Source of the DNA: Kosakonia pseudosacchari
GTDB lineage: Bacteria > Pseudomonadota > Gammaproteobacteria > Enterobacterales > Enterobacteriaceae
DNA: 64,000 bases
Assembly: GCF_900184035.1 (NCBI RefSeq)
Contig: NZ_FXWP01000009.1
Coordinates: 1 to 64,000 of the forward strand
Reading direction: 5' to 3'
Shown: piece after piece, positions 1 to 9,653 of the stretch
Position numbering within the stretch: the stretch's first letter is position 1
How the letters are laid out: each line of letters opens with the position of its first letter
The notes under the pieces: generated by a model
The model's database searches: none
What the model saw: only the letters and a program-made list of their open reading frames with translations
What the model was told of the DNA's origin: nothing
Translations under genes and position numbers: made by a program

Positions 1-70
1 AATAACCACGATCAACAACCTGTTTGACTGCTTCAATTTTAAACTCTTCGGGATAACGCTTATCGCTCAT
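1..70 (-). CDS. IS3-family transposase OrfA, N-terminal part
   Basis: This is the first ~23 residues of the small helix-turn-helix OrfA protein of an IS3-family transposon, which is normally joined to the OrfB catalytic subunit by programmed frameshifting. The start codon is the ATG complementary to 68-70, with a GAGAGGTG-type ribosome site just upstream on the minus strand. Only the extreme N-terminus is in the window, so completeness and activity cannot be judged. Confidence 0.75.
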   Translation of the reverse strand, partial: MSDKRYPEEFKIEAVKQVVDRGY

Positions 71-133
71 GGGCACCTCTCTTTAAGCCATCTTAAATGA
101 CTCCGGGGTGTCTGTTAAACCCGTGGCAATTCA
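1..133 (-). mobile_element. End of an IS3-family insertion sequence (partial)
   Basis: The minus strand at 70 down to 1 encodes the N-terminus of an IS3-family OrfA (reads MSDKRYPEEFKIEAVKQVV...), running off the window. Upstream of that start lies a short leader, and the stretch 125-133 (TGAATTGCC read on the minus strand) has the TGA...CC look of an IS3-family terminal repeat, so I place the element end near 133. The other end is outside the window. The exact IS name and the precise terminus are not determined; the element class is inferred from the OrfA sequence. Confidence 0.75.
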
Positions 134-333
134 TTTTAGCTAAGGATTTTGGCGGCTACGAGGGCAATGCTCAGGCGCTAAGAATACTCAGGAACCTTGA
201 GATAAAGCACCCCTATTGCAGAGGACTGAACCTCACCCACCGCAGTCATGATATAAAAGCCTTGCACGAGACAGCTGTAGCTATTGCTGAGAAGTACAAC
301 TGCCACGACAAAAGAATGGAAGTTCAACGATGA
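134..333 (+). pseudogene. Fragment of a dGTPase-like (HD superfamily) gene cut by the IS element
   Basis: From about 139 to 246 the plus strand encodes AKDFGGYEGNAQALRILRNLE followed by a GLNLTHR segment. The (F/Y)EGNAQ-x-LRIL and GLNLT motifs are hallmarks of deoxyguanosine triphosphate triphosphohydrolases. The N-terminal HD metal-site region is absent: the IS end lies immediately 5'. After the GLNLTHR segment the similarity I can recognise stops and the frame closes at 333. There is no plausible native start, so this is a remnant. The dGTPase identity rests on motif recognition alone. Confidence 0.55.
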
Positions 334-352
334 GCAGGAGTTAATATTGGCA

Positions 353-646
353 ATGCTATCGGAATTCGAAAAGGAAACCAGATATTATAACCTTAATACG
401 ATTGTCGAAGATAAAAAGAAAGTAAATGTTCCGCTGGAACAATGGAACGAAATAATAAATAATTGTTACTGGAAGTATATCTCACCGGCAAAGAGGGAGA
501 AACTTCAGCGAGAAACTATTGAATGGTCTGATAGAAATAAACCATATGGATATACATCCAATATTGGCCTTGATGGTTATATAATGACATATGTTGATGA
601 GCACATTCTTAATAGAGCAAAAAAACGTAGAAACTGGCTGAACTAA
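353..646 (+). CDS. AT-rich orphan ORF, 97 aa, unknown
   Basis: I do not recognise this protein. The frame is open back to 281, but the only ATG with a reasonable ribosome site (AGGAG at 336-340) is at 353. The product is charged, rich in Lys, Glu, Asn and Tyr, with no membrane segment or signal peptide and a basic tail (RAKKRRNWLN). Codon use is clearly more AT-rich than the core genes to the right, consistent with horizontal origin. It could be the 3' part of a larger gene broken together with the dGTPase-like fragment upstream, because the frame overlaps that fragment. Treat as hypothetical. Confidence 0.3.
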   Translation: MLSEFEKETRYYNLNTIVEDKKKVNVPLEQWNEIINNCYWKYISPAKREKLQRETIEWSDRNKPYGYTSNIGLDGYIMTYVDEHILNRAKKRRNWLN

Positions 647-1050
647 TCAGGGTTGAAATTCAGCTCAATATGGAATTTGGGTTAACCTATTTTAACAGCA
701 ATGCCCTAACCCAGTCAGCACCTAAACCTATTAGCCCTGATAGCGGCAGATGAACAGATTGACAGTAACGTCCAGTGATGATGCAAAGAGAGAGGTCCGC
801 TTTTGGCACACAGTAGACGTTCGTAGAGCTTACATGTTGTACACAGAAAGGCTTTTTGTAGGGCATTAAGTGGGAAGGGGGTTCTTATAGGGCATGTAAG
901 TATCTGGCGATGCGCCATGAATAAAGATCCCGAAAACTATGGGCATCTCGTATGCACTGTTTGCATATACTATAGGTTAAATTGTAGGTTTTAATTGAAT
1001 TTCAATAAATATCTATGTTAATCAATAATAAAATACCAATGCATCAGCGT
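647..1050. other. Non-coding or decayed DNA between the orphan ORF and the integrase
   Basis: About 400 bases without a convincing gene. Short open frames exist on both strands but lack ribosome sites and recognisable motifs. The last ~120 bases are strongly AT-rich. It is probably eroded island DNA behind the integrase stop codon. I see no terminator hairpin with a U-tract here. Confidence 0.5.
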
Positions 1051-2244
1051 TTATGAAACATCAACACTGATGTCAGTGCTGCTTACCCATCCATCAAGCT
1101 TATCAGCCCATTCCTGCATCATCACTTTACGCTCATCAAGATACGTCGCATGGTTGTAAGTGCGGCGAACATTGTTGGTATCAGCGTGCGCAAGCTGAGC
1201 TTCGATAGCATCAGGCCGATAGCCCATCTCGTTTAAACGGGTACTTCTTGTAGTTCTGGTTGCATGTGGACTATAAGTTCCGCTCCAGCCGAGGCTTTTA
1301 AGTAGCTGACGCAGCGAGTGTGATGTCATCGGGCCACGCGGGTTATCACGGCCCGGAAAGAGATGCTGTCGATGCCCGGTTAATCCCTGTAGCGTTCTGA
1401 GCATGTTGACGGCTTGGGAGTGAAGGGGAATAACATGTTCTCTACGGGCTTTCATGCGCGTAGTCGGAATGGTCCATAGTGCATTATCGAGATCGAATTC
1501 TGCCCATTCAGCTTCGGTGACTTCGGCTGGCCGCGCCAGCGTCCACCACATTAGCCACATGCAATAGTTAACCTGATATGAGCCGCGACTGTTATCAAAA
1601 CAGCTTAATAGCTTCCCTATTTGCTGTGGGTTCAATGCCTGTTTATGCTGTGTCTTATTCGCCGGAAGCGCCTTGCGTACAGGCCAGACAGGATCGCTGT
1701 CAGCTCTAAGCGTTGCCACTGCCAACTCGAAAACCGATGAAATGGTACGTCGGGCTTCAGCAGCAACAGTCGGAGCGCCGCGTTTAGCGGTTTCCTGAAG
1801 AATTTTAAGAATGTGGTGTGGGGTGATCTCTCTGACAGGGAGCTTACCGATTGCGGGGAAAACCACACGTTCAAGCATATCTAGTCGGCGTGTTTTGGTA
1901 ATTTCGGCCCAGTCTTTCATCTGCAACCACTCTTTGGCGATCAGCTCAAAGGTGTTAGAAGCGTCATTGACCTTGCGGATCTTATCTAACTGACGAGCCT
2001 GTGTCGGGCTAACTCCATCTGCGACTTGCTTACGCGCTTGCTCGCATTTCTCGCGAGCTTCGGCGAGCTTTATCGCTGGGTACTCACCCAACGCAAACAT
2101 GCTTGATTTTCCGTTGAGTTTAAATCGATAGCGCCATGCCTTTTTGCCATTGGGTTTCACTTCGAGGTAGAGACCATTAAAGTCATTGAGTCGATAGAGT
2201 TTTTCTTTTGGCCTGGCAGTGCGGCATTGCGTATCAGTGAGCAT
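1051..2244 (-). CDS. P4-type tyrosine site-specific integrase
   Basis: A 397-residue integrase that would catalyse integration and excision of a genomic island. The N-terminus (LYRLNDFNGLYLEVKPNGKKAWRYR) is the arm-binding domain typical of P4-family integrases (DUF4102 type). The catalytic core carries Arg238 (LARPAE), His327-x-x-Arg330 (HATR), His353 (LAHAD) and Tyr363 (RTYNHA), so the active site looks intact. One local oddity is the box II sequence HATRTTRSTRLNE where relatives usually have HGFR-x-TASTLLNE; key residues are still present. It reads leftward and its start lies 184 bases from the ychF stop, the usual geometry of an integrase beside its attachment site, with the island extending left out of the window. 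Confidence 0.93.
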   Translation of the reverse strand: MLTDTQCRTARPKEKLYRLNDFNGLYLEVKPNGKKAWRYRFKLNGKSSMFALGEYPAIKLAEAREKCEQARKQVADGVSPTQARQLDKIRKVNDASNTFELIAKEWLQMKDWAEITKTRRLDMLERVVFPAIGKLPVREITPHHILKILQETAKRGAPTVAAEARRTISSVFELAVATLRADSDPVWPVRKALPANKTQHKQALNPQQIGKLLSCFDNSRGSYQVNYCMWLMWWTLARPAEVTEAEWAEFDLDNALWTIPTTRMKARREHVIPLHSQAVNMLRTLQGLTGHRQHLFPGRDNPRGPMTSHSLRQLLKSLGWSGTYSPHATRTTRSTRLNEMGYRPDAIEAQLAHADTNNVRRTYNHATYLDERKVMMQEWADKLDGWVSSTDISVDVS

Positions 2245-2276
2245 AACGGATCCTTGACTATTTCTTATACCGTTAT

Positions 2277-2296
2277 TGTACTCACCTATGTACTCA
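2277..2296. repeat. Two tandem copies of TGTACTCA upstream of the integrase
   Basis: TGTACTCA occurs at 2277-2284 and again at 2289-2296, twelve bases apart, in the region between the integrase start and ychF. Spaced direct repeats of this kind upstream of P4-type integrase genes are often arm-type integrase sites or part of the integrase promoter operator. The role here is inferred from position only. Confidence 0.4.
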
Positions 2297-2340
2297 TTTT
2301 AGACTGCGCTTCCATGAGATTACATGAGACAATGTGGAAT

Positions 2341-2369
2341 AAAAAAATCCACGCAAGTGCGTGGATTTT
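2341..2369 (-). terminator. Rho-independent terminator of pth-ychF (possibly bidirectional)
   Basis: An 11-bp perfect stem (AAAATCCACGC at 2344-2354, GCGTGGATTTT at 2359-2369) with loop AAGT. Read on the minus strand it is followed by a run of seven U from 2347 to 2341, 60 bases after the ychF stop codon. The flanking T-run on the other side could also stop plus-strand transcription. Confidence 0.8.
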
Positions 2370-2427
2370 AGAGGGTTTTGTGAGCTTCATGAGATGTTCT
2401 GACACCTCCTGAGACAATACATTTTAT

Positions 2428-3519
2428 TTAGACGTTGAACAGGAAGTTCATCACATCGCCATCTTTCACGATGTACTCTTTGCCTTCTGCACGCATCTTG
2501 CCGGCTTCTTTCGCACCTTGCTCGCCTTTGTACGCGATGAAATCTTCATACGCGATGGTCTGCGCGCGAATAAAGCCTTTTTCAAAGTCGGTATGGATTT
2601 TACCCGCCGCCTGCGGCGCGGTTGCGCCAACCGGGATGGTCCATGCACGCACTTCTTTCACACCGGCGGTGAAGTAAGTTTGCAGGTTCAGCAGGGAGTA
2701 ACCTGCGCGGATCACGCGGTTCAGCCCCGGCTCTTCCAGACCCAGTTCGGCCATGAACTCGTCACGTTCTTCATCGTCCAGCTCGGCGATATCCGCTTCG
2801 ACTGCCGCGCAAACCGGCACCACGACAGAACCCTCTTTTTCCGCAATCGCGCGAACCTGGTCGAGGTACGGGTTATTTTCGAAACCGTCTTCGTTCACGT
2901 TAGCGATATACATGGTCGGCTTCAGCGTCAGGAAGCTCAGGTAACGAATAGCTTCTTTCTCTTCTTTGCTCAGATCCAGCGCGCGCAGCATACCGGCGTT
3001 TTCCAGCTGCGGCAGGCATTTTTCCAGCGCGGCCAGCTCAACTTTCGCGTCTTTATCGCCGCCTTTCGCTTTTTTGGACACACGATGGATAGCGCGTTCG
3101 CAGGTATCCAGGTCGGAAAGCGCCAGTTCGGTGTTGATAACGTCGATATCTTCCGCCGGGTTCACTTTACCCGCCACGTGAATGATATTGTCGTTCTCAA
3201 AACAGCGCACTACGTGGCCGATGGCTTCCGTTTCGCGAATGTTGGTCAAAAACTGGTTGCCCAGACCTTCGCCTTTGGACGCGCCTTTTACCAGACCAGC
3301 GATGTCGACGAATTCCATGGTGGTCGGCAGAATGCGCTGCGGTTTGACGATTTCCGCGAGTTTATCCAGACGCGGATCGGGCATCGGTACGACACCGGTG
3401 TTCGGCTCAATAGTACAGAACGGGAAGTTAGCCGCTTCAATACCTGCTTTGGTGAGCGCATTGAACAGGGTGGATTTACCTACGTTGGGCAGGCCAACGA
3501 TACCGCATTTGAATCCCAT
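2428..3519 (-). CDS. ychF: Ribosome-binding P-loop ATPase YchF/OLA1
   Basis: YchF is an Obg-related NTPase that prefers ATP, binds the ribosome and is linked to the oxidative stress response and leaderless mRNA translation. The 363-residue protein has the same length as the E. coli protein. It shows the Walker A motif GLPNVGKST near residue 8, the [18 protein letters not shown]3 region near residue 70, and a C-terminal TGS domain. Upstream of the ATG on the minus strand is TAAGGTAATTACATC, a good ribosome site. It lies 126 bases behind pth in the same direction, as in E. coli, where the two are adjacent. Confidence 0.97.
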   Translation of the reverse strand: MGFKCGIVGLPNVGKSTLFNALTKAGIEAANFPFCTIEPNTGVVPMPDPRLDKLAEIVKPQRILPTTMEFVDIAGLVKGASKGEGLGNQFLTNIRETEAIGHVVRCFENDNIIHVAGKVNPAEDIDVINTELALSDLDTCERAIHRVSKKAKGGDKDAKVELAALEKCLPQLENAGMLRALDLSKEEKEAIRYLSFLTLKPTMYIANVNEDGFENNPYLDQVRAIAEKEGSVVVPVCAAVEADIAELDDEERDEFMAELGLEEPGLNRVIRAGYSLLNLQTYFTAGVKEVRAWTIPVGATAPQAAGKIHTDFEKGFIRAQTIAYEDFIAYKGEQGAKEAGKMRAEGKEYIVKDGDVMNFLFNV

Positions 3520-3645
3520 GATGTAATTACCTTAATATCTTGATAATCAACCTGTTGCGAAAAACAGATTGTAGAAAAGTGAATAACTTTGGCTATTATA
3601 CACGTAACCGCTGTAACGCGCGGCAAAAATGCCGCCGCAACCCGC

Positions 3646-4230
3646 TTACTGCGCCTTAAAGGCGTGCAGGCGATTGGTGGCTTTGGTTAAACCCTCTTTC
3701 AGCCAGATCTCGGTACAACGCGCCGCTTCGTCTACGGCTTCGTCAATCAGCTTTTGCTCGGAAACCGGCGGTTTGCCCAGTACAAAACCAACAACCTTGT
3801 TTTTATCACCCGGATGACCAATTCCAACGCGTAAACGGTGAAAATTGGGGTTATTGCCCAGTTTACTGATGATATCTTTCAGGCCATTGTGGCCACCGTG
3901 ACCTCCACCCAGCTTAAATTTCGCCACGCCAGGCGGCAGATCCAGCTCATCGTGGGCGACAAGGATTTCGTCCGGGTTGATGCGGTAAAACGTCGCCATG
4001 GCCGCGACCGCTTTACCGCTCAGGTTCATAAACGTCGTGGGAACCAGCAGCCGCACATCTTCGCCTGCCAGATTGATGCGCGAGGTGTAACCGAAAAACT
4101 TCGGCTCGTCACGCAGCGGCGCGCGCGCGCGATCCGCCAATAAATCCACATACCAGGCGCCCGCGTTATGGCGCGTCGCGGCATATTCAGCGCCGGGGTT
4201 CGCCAGCCCGACAATCAGTTTAATCGTCAC
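3646..4230 (-). CDS. pth: Peptidyl-tRNA hydrolase
   Basis: Pth cleaves the ester bond of peptidyl-tRNAs released prematurely from ribosomes, recycling tRNA; it is essential in E. coli. The 194-residue length equals the E. coli enzyme. The N-terminal [21 protein letters not shown] segment contains the active-site Asn and the catalytic His (His21 counting Met), and FMNLSGKAV and [11 protein letters not shown], the substrate-binding loops, are conserved. It is the first gene of a leftward pair with ychF and is divergent from ychH. Confidence 0.98.
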   Translation of the reverse strand: MTIKLIVGLANPGAEYAATRHNAGAWYVDLLADRARAPLRDEPKFFGYTSRINLAGEDVRLLVPTTFMNLSGKAVAAMATFYRINPDEILVAHDELDLPPGVAKFKLGGGHGGHNGLKDIISKLGNNPNFHRLRVGIGHPGDKNKVVGFVLGKPPVSEQKLIDEAVDEAARCTEIWLKEGLTKATNRLHAFKAQ

Positions 4231-4404
4231 TTTTTATTCCTGACCAGATCAATCTCCGGCGCGTAGTTTACGTTGTGCGGGACGCGAAGACAAAATTCTC
4301 CCGGCGAAACGCGAAAAATGATAATGATTGCTCACCTGAACCATTCGAATTTCATGTAGTTCAGTGGGTTATTTGTAAATTTGTGTTAGTCAGAGATGTG
4401 TAAT

Positions 4405-4447
4405 TGTGATCGTGCCCGCAACCGCTAAAAGGGGGGTTGTCTATACT
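4405..4447 (+). promoter_or_regulatory. Predicted class II CRP-dependent promoter of ychH
   Basis: A TGTGA-N6-CCGCA sequence at 4405-4420 (5/5 and 3/5 match to the CRP half sites) is centred at 4412.5. A TATACT -10 hexamer lies at 4442-4447, predicting a start near 4454, so the CRP centre falls at about -41.5, the class II position. ychH of E. coli is known to be CRP-controlled, which agrees. No good -35 is present, as expected for activator dependence. Confidence 0.55.
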
Positions 4448-4501
4448 TTACGCACAAGGATTGGGGTTATCCCATCCAACCCGTCGTTCCGGAGGTGACA
4501 G

Positions 4502-4777
4502 ATGAAACGCAAAAACGCTTCGTTGCTCGGTAATGTGCTTATGGGGTTGGGGTTGGTCGTGATGGTTGTCGGCGTTGGTTATTCCATTTTAAACCAGTTG
4601 CCGCAACTTAACCTGCCGCAGTTTTTTGCCCATGGCGCTGTGCTGAGCATCTTCCTCGGCGCCGTTCTCTGGCTCGCTGGCGCCCGCGTAAGTGGTCATG
4701 AGCAGGTGTGCGATAAGTACTGGTGGGTGCGTCATTATGACAAACGCTGCCGCAGGGACCGGCAACATCATAGTTAA
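4502..4777 (+). CDS. ychH: Stress-induced inner-membrane protein YchH
   Basis: A 91-residue protein nearly identical to E. coli YchH, a small membrane protein induced by several stresses and linked to biofilm and surface behaviour. Two hydrophobic segments are visible (about residues 9-30 and 45-63), followed by a cytoplasmic-type basic tail with two cysteines (CDKYWWVRHYDKRCRR). A strong ribosome site GGAGGTGACAG precedes the ATG. Divergent from pth. Molecular function is not established. Confidence 0.93.
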   Translation: MKRKNASLLGNVLMGLGLVVMVVGVGYSILNQLPQLNLPQFFAHGAVLSIFLGAVLWLAGARVSGHEQVCDKYWWVRHYDKRCRRDRQHHS

Positions 4778-4792
4778 AAAGTCAGTTTCGAT

Positions 4793-4820
4793 AACGGTTC
4801 CTGCGGGAGCCGTTTTTTTT
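4793..4820 (+). terminator. Terminator behind ychH
   Basis: Hairpin AACGGTTCC / GGGAGCCGTT with one G-U pair, followed by a T8 run at 4813-4820. It is 15 bases beyond the ychH stop and ends just before the promoter of the next gene. Confidence 0.8.
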
Positions 4821-4830
4821 GGCTTTTTTC

Positions 4831-4861
4831 TTGACCCTCACGTAACGTGAGGCCCGATAGT
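4831..4861 (+). promoter_or_regulatory. MerR-type promoter/operator with a perfect 17-bp dyad in a 19-bp spacer
   Basis: A -35 TTGACC at 4831-4836 and a -10 GATAGT at 4856-4861 are separated by 19 bases, the long spacer characteristic of MerR-family promoters. The spacer region holds a perfect palindrome CCTCACGT-A-ACGTGAGG at 4836-4852. The regulator gene starts 29 bases after the -10, so autoregulation by DNA distortion is the natural reading. Similar dyads are known at TipA/BmrR-class promoters. Confidence 0.8.
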
Positions 4862-4889
4862 CCAGTCTGTGGGCGAGAAAGGAGCAGCT

Positions 4890-5924
4890 ATGTTGATTCA
4901 GGTGGGGGAGTTAGCGCGACGTGCGGGGATCAGTGTGCGTACGTTGCACCACTACGAGCAAATCGGTTTGCTGTTGCCTTCTGCCCGAAGCGCCGCCGGA
5001 TACCGGCTTTATGCGCTCGCGGATGTCAAACGCCTGCATATGATTCAGGCGCTGGCGAAAGCGGGTATGGAACTGGCGGCAATCGGGGATTATCTGGCGC
5101 GGGAAACGCGCCCGCTGGCGGAATTACTGGATGACCAAATCATGCTACTCGACAAGCAAATGCGCAATATTGTTACCCTGCGCACACAGCTTGCGGCGCT
5201 GCGTGATGGTCTCGCCAGCGGTGTGGAGCCCGATCTGGAGTCCTGGCTACAGACCCTGGAGTTAATGAAAATGTACGATCGTTGGTTTAGTCCGCAAGAG
5301 TTACAGGAATTACCCTTTGCCTCACGCGATGCGGCGCGCGAGCGGTTCTGGGCGCAAATGGTGGGCGAAGTACAAACCCTTTTAGCACAGAAGTGCCCGG
5401 TGGATGATCCGCGCGCAATGGCGCTGGCAACCCGCTGGATGACGCGGCTGGAGCAGGATACCGCCAACAAACCGGAGTTTCTGACCCGCTTAAATGAGAT
5501 GCACCGCGTGGAACCCCAAATGCGTGAGCAAACGGGCATTACGCAGGAAGCGGTCGATTTTATTACCCGTAGTTTCGCGGAAAGTAAGCTCGCCATCTGG
5601 CAGCGTTATTTGTCTCCACAAGAGATGGCGTTTACCCGTGCGCACTATTTTGACCGCATGATGGAGTGGCCGCCGCTGGTGGCGAAACTGCATCTCGCGC
5701 AACGTCAGGCGTTAGATCCAGGGGCTGACGAGGCGCAGGGGCTGGCTGCTAGCTGGCTGGAACTGTTTCAGTCTTACGCCGGAACCGATCCGCAGACGCA
5801 GCAAAAATTCCGCAGTGCGATGCAGCAGGAGCCGCATCTGATGAAAGGGACGTGGATGACGCCCGAGGTGCTGCAATGGCTACAACGGGCGATCGAAGTC
5901 ATGATGCGGCGTCGCGCATCATGA
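4890..5924 (+). CDS. MerR-family regulator with duplicated TipA/AlbA-like drug-binding domain
   Basis: A 344-residue transcription factor. Residues 2-70 are a MerR winged helix ([20 protein letters not shown]), then a coiled-coil dimer helix (about 78-115). The rest resembles the albicidin-binding TipA-type protein AlbA described from Klebsiella. It has two tandem copies of one fold, at about 129-225 ([10 protein letters not shown]...) and 237-335 ([10 protein letters not shown]...), each starting with an aromatic-x-x-SPQE motif. The start at 4890 is chosen for its AGGAG at 4880-4884; an upstream GTG at 4869 is open but lacks a ribosome site. A second start inside the gene (ATG 5265 or 5271, behind GGAG 5258-5261) would give a ligand domain of 217-219 residues, as in TipAS. 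It probably senses a hydrophobic antibiotic-like compound; ligand unproven. Absent from this place in E. coli. Confidence 0.88.
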   Translation: MLIQVGELARRAGISVRTLHHYEQIGLLLPSARSAAGYRLYALADVKRLHMIQALAKAGMELAAIGDYLARETRPLAELLDDQIMLLDKQMRNIVTLRTQLAALRDGLASGVEPDLESWLQTLELMKMYDRWFSPQELQELPFASRDAARERFWAQMVGEVQTLLAQKCPVDDPRAMALATRWMTRLEQDTANKPEFLTRLNEMHRVEPQMREQTGITQEAVDFITRSFAESKLAIWQRYLSPQEMAFTRAHYFDRMMEWPPLVAKLHLAQRQALDPGADEAQGLAASWLELFQSYAGTDPQTQQKFRSAMQQEPHLMKGTWMTPEVLQWLQRAIEVMMRRRAS

Positions 5925-7604
5925 TGACAGGTCGGCTAAGGCCGCGTCACGGTTAGGGAAGAACGACAGACGGCCAGGGATTGGCTGTATACCCGCGCGC
6001 GCCATCGTACGCAACGGCTGGAACTCAAGATTGCTGACGCGCAGCTCCGTGCCTTCCGGCAGGCGGTTGACGAAGCGACGGAAAGCATCCAGCCCGCCGG
6101 CATCCAGCACCGGCACCGCATCCCATTTCAGCACCACAATGCGCTTCCCGGCGATACGGGTTTCCAGATCGCTGAACACACTTTCTGCGGCAGCAAAGAA
6201 CAGCGGGCCTATCACGCGCAGCACCAGCACATCATCCGGTACGCTGACGTTCACTGCGGCCAGGCGAGTCATCCGCGCGATACGCCGCATAAACAGCAGC
6301 GAGGCGAGCACAATCCCTACGCTGATGGCGATCACCATATCGAACAGCACCGTCAGTGACATACAAATCAGCATCACCACAATGTCATCCACCGGTGCGC
6401 GGCGCAGCAGGTCAATCACTTTGTGCGCTTCACTCATGTTCCAGGCCACCATCAACAGCAGCGCCGCCATGGCAGACAGCGGCAGCCAGGAGAGCAGGGG
6501 AGCCAGCGCCAGCAGCGCCATGATCACTAACAGCGAGTGGACCACCGCCGAGATTGGCGACGTGGCACCGGCGCGGACGTTGGCTGCTGAGCGGGCAATT
6601 GCTGCGGTTGCCGTGATCCCGCCGAAGAACGGTGCAGCAATATTACCCAGCCCCTGGCCAATCAGCTCGCTGTTGGCTTTGTGTTTGGTGCCGGTCATAC
6701 CATCCAGCACGACAGCGCACAGCAGTGATTCGATAGCACCGAGCATGGCCATAGAAAATGCCGCAGGCAGCAACGCGCGCAGCGAATCCCAGCTCAGGGT
6801 AAATTCAGAACCGGGCAGATCCCACGGCAGCACCAGTTGCGGCAGAAGTTGCGGAATACCGTTGCCCTGAGAACCATCCGCCAGCACGTAGTGAAATTGC
6901 GAACCAATGGTCGCGACATGACCGCCGAGCAGATTGACCACCAGCATCACCGCGCAGCCCGCCAGCAGCGCGGGCAGATGCCCCGGCAGACGTAAACGCA
7001 GGCGCGGCCACAGCACCAGCGTGGCAAGGGTGACAATACCAATCGCCGCATCACCCGGATTGAGCGTGGGCAGCGCCATCACCAGCGCGCCGACTTTTTG
7101 CAAATAGTGTTCCGGTACGTGCGGCATTTGCAGACCGAGGAAATCTTTTATCTGCATGGTGGCAATGGTAATGCCGATCCCGGAGGTGAAACCGAGCGTC
7201 ACGGAAAGGGGAATGTATTCAATCAAGCGACCAAAGCGCGCCAGCCCGAAGAGGATCAGAAACACGCCGGACATCAGCGTCGCCACCAGCAGGCCCGACA
7301 GACCAAACTGCTGCGAAACCGGATACAGAATAACCACGAAGGCGGCCGTCGGGCCGGAAACGCTGTAGCGCGAACCGCCGCTCAGGGCGATAACAATCCC
7401 GGCAACCGCTGACGTATAAAGCCCGTATTGCGGCGCCACGCCGCTGCCGATTGCCAGCGCCATCGCCAGCGGGATAGCAATGATACCTACCGTTATGCCG
7501 GCAATCACATCCCGGGTGAAACGGGCGGTGGTGTATTTTTCTTTCCAGCACGCGTCGATTAGCGCGCGAAAAGGCATGACATGAGGTGAGAACAATCTGT
7601 TCAC
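5919..7604 (-). CDS. dauA: C4-dicarboxylic acid transporter DauA (SLC26/SulP family)
   Basis: DauA (formerly YchM) is an inner-membrane SulP transporter that takes up succinate and other C4-dicarboxylates aerobically at acidic pH. The N-terminal two thirds are a multi-span membrane domain containing the SulP signature around [10 protein letters not shown] and SGPTAAF. A C-terminal STAS domain (about 440-555, [18 protein letters not shown]) is clear. I start at the GTG complementary to 7602-7604, giving 561 residues starting [12 protein letters not shown], which matches the known family start; further upstream in-frame codons lack support. The 3' end overlaps the convergent MerR gene by 6 bases. 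Confidence 0.93.
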   Translation of the reverse strand: MNRLFSPHVMPFRALIDACWKEKYTTARFTRDVIAGITVGIIAIPLAMALAIGSGVAPQYGLYTSAVAGIVIALSGGSRYSVSGPTAAFVVILYPVSQQFGLSGLLVATLMSGVFLILFGLARFGRLIEYIPLSVTLGFTSGIGITIATMQIKDFLGLQMPHVPEHYLQKVGALVMALPTLNPGDAAIGIVTLATLVLWPRLRLRLPGHLPALLAGCAVMLVVNLLGGHVATIGSQFHYVLADGSQGNGIPQLLPQLVLPWDLPGSEFTLSWDSLRALLPAAFSMAMLGAIESLLCAVVLDGMTGTKHKANSELIGQGLGNIAAPFFGGITATAAIARSAANVRAGATSPISAVVHSLLVIMALLALAPLLSWLPLSAMAALLLMVAWNMSEAHKVIDLLRRAPVDDIVVMLICMSLTVLFDMVIAISVGIVLASLLFMRRIARMTRLAAVNVSVPDDVLVLRVIGPLFFAAAESVFSDLETRIAGKRIVVLKWDAVPVLDAGGLDAFRRFVNRLPEGTELRVSNLEFQPLRTMARAGIQPIPGRLSFFPNRDAALADLSS

Positions 7605-7673
7605 AATGATCTTGCGTCCCCTGAAAATCATTCGATAACTAATTAATAAATCATACAAATAATATTTAAAGCT

Positions 7674-7701
7674 AAAAAAACCCGCCTGAGCGGGTTTTTT
7701 T
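7674..7701. terminator. Terminator of prs
   Basis: AAAAAAACCCGC-CTGA-GCGGGTTTTTTT, a symmetric hairpin with T/A runs on both sides. It lies 12 bases after the prs stop on the minus strand and upstream of dauA, so it separates the two units. Confidence 0.88.
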
Positions 7702-7713
7702 ATACAGCAACGA

Positions 7714-8745
<1,032 letters not shown>

Positions 8746-8786
8746 TTAAAGAGCGCGATGCAACGTCTGGAACAGGTGTGACGTTG

Positions 8787-9653
8787 TCACCGGAGCTCAG
8801 CTTGCCCGGCGATGGTCTGCGCTAGCGGCGAGAGGTTGACGCCTCGCGCGACAAAACCGTGCAGCCATTCCGGGGCTTGCTCAAGCACCTGACGAGCGGC
8901 GGATTCGGTGTCAAATTCGGAAAAGACACAGGCTCCTGTGCCAGTCAGGCGCGACGGCGCGTATTCTAACAGCCAGGAAAGCGCGGCATCAACCTCGCGA
9001 AAACGTTTTCTTGCGATAACCTCGCAATCGTTGCCGAATTCACATTTTAATAACGTATCAATTGACCTTTGCGGCGTATTTCTCGGTAGCTCCGGATCCT
9101 TGAAAATCACCGGCGTGGGAATACTGACGCCAGGGTGCGCGACCAGATACCATTTTTCCGGCGGATTGACTGGCGTAAGGATTTCGCCAACCCCTTCGGC
9201 GAAAGCTGCGTGACCGCGGACAAACACCGGTACATCGGCACCGAGTTGCAGACCGAGTTCAGCTAACTCATCAACGCTCAGTTTGCAGCCCCACAGGTGG
9301 TTGAGGGCGACCAGCACGGTAGCTGCATTCGACGACCCGCCGCCGAGCCCGCCACCCATTGGCAGACGTTTGTCGATAGCGATCTCTGCGCCGCTACCCG
9401 CAGGCAGACGACCGCTTTGCGCCGCGCGCTGCATGAGCAGACGTGCGGCGCGTACAATCAGGTTCTCTTCGTCTGGCACGCCTTCGACTGGTGTCAGCAG
9501 GCGGATCTCTCCATCGCTGCGCGGTTCAATGGTCAGCGTGTCGCCATAATCGAGAAACTGAAACAGGGTTTGCAGCGTATGGTAGCCATCGGCGCGCTGG
9601 CCGGTAATGTATAAAAACAGGTTGAGTTTCGCCGGAGCGGGCCACGTTGTCAT
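8787..9653 (-). CDS. ispE: 4-diphosphocytidyl-2-C-methyl-D-erythritol kinase
   Basis: IspE phosphorylates CDP-methylerythritol at the 2-hydroxyl, the fourth step of the MEP pathway to isoprenoids. It is a GHMP kinase: the ATP-binding motif [14 protein letters not shown] is near residue 100, and the N-terminal [19 protein letters not shown] contains the catalytic Lys. The 288-residue protein is slightly longer than the E. coli one at its C-terminus (extra residues after NLSPL). The start codon overlaps the lolB stop by 4 bases (ATGA), indicating translational coupling. Confidence 0.97.
   Translation of the reverse strand: MTTWPAPAKLNLFLYITGQRADGYHTLQTLFQFLDYGDTLTIEPRSDGEIRLLTPVEGVPDEENLIVRAARLLMQRAAQSGRLPAGSGAEIAIDKRLPMGGGLGGGSSNAATVLVALNHLWGCKLSVDELAELGLQLGADVPVFVRGHAAFAEGVGEILTPVNPPEKWYLVAHPGVSIPTPVIFKDPELPRNTPQRSIDTLLKCEFGNDCEVIARKRFREVDAALSWLLEYAPSRLTGTGACVFSEFDTESAARQVLEQAPEWLHGFVARGVNLSPLAQTIAGQAELR

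Noticed and set aside
715-918. 67-residue frame in the 647-1050 gap
   Set aside because: Cys/Leu-rich composition with no ribosome site; not similar to any family I recognise.
2518-3543. A 341-residue open frame on the plus strand opposite ychF
   Set aside because: Antisense to the conserved ychF gene in a GC-rich region; composition is His/Gln/Arg-rich with no recognisable domain.
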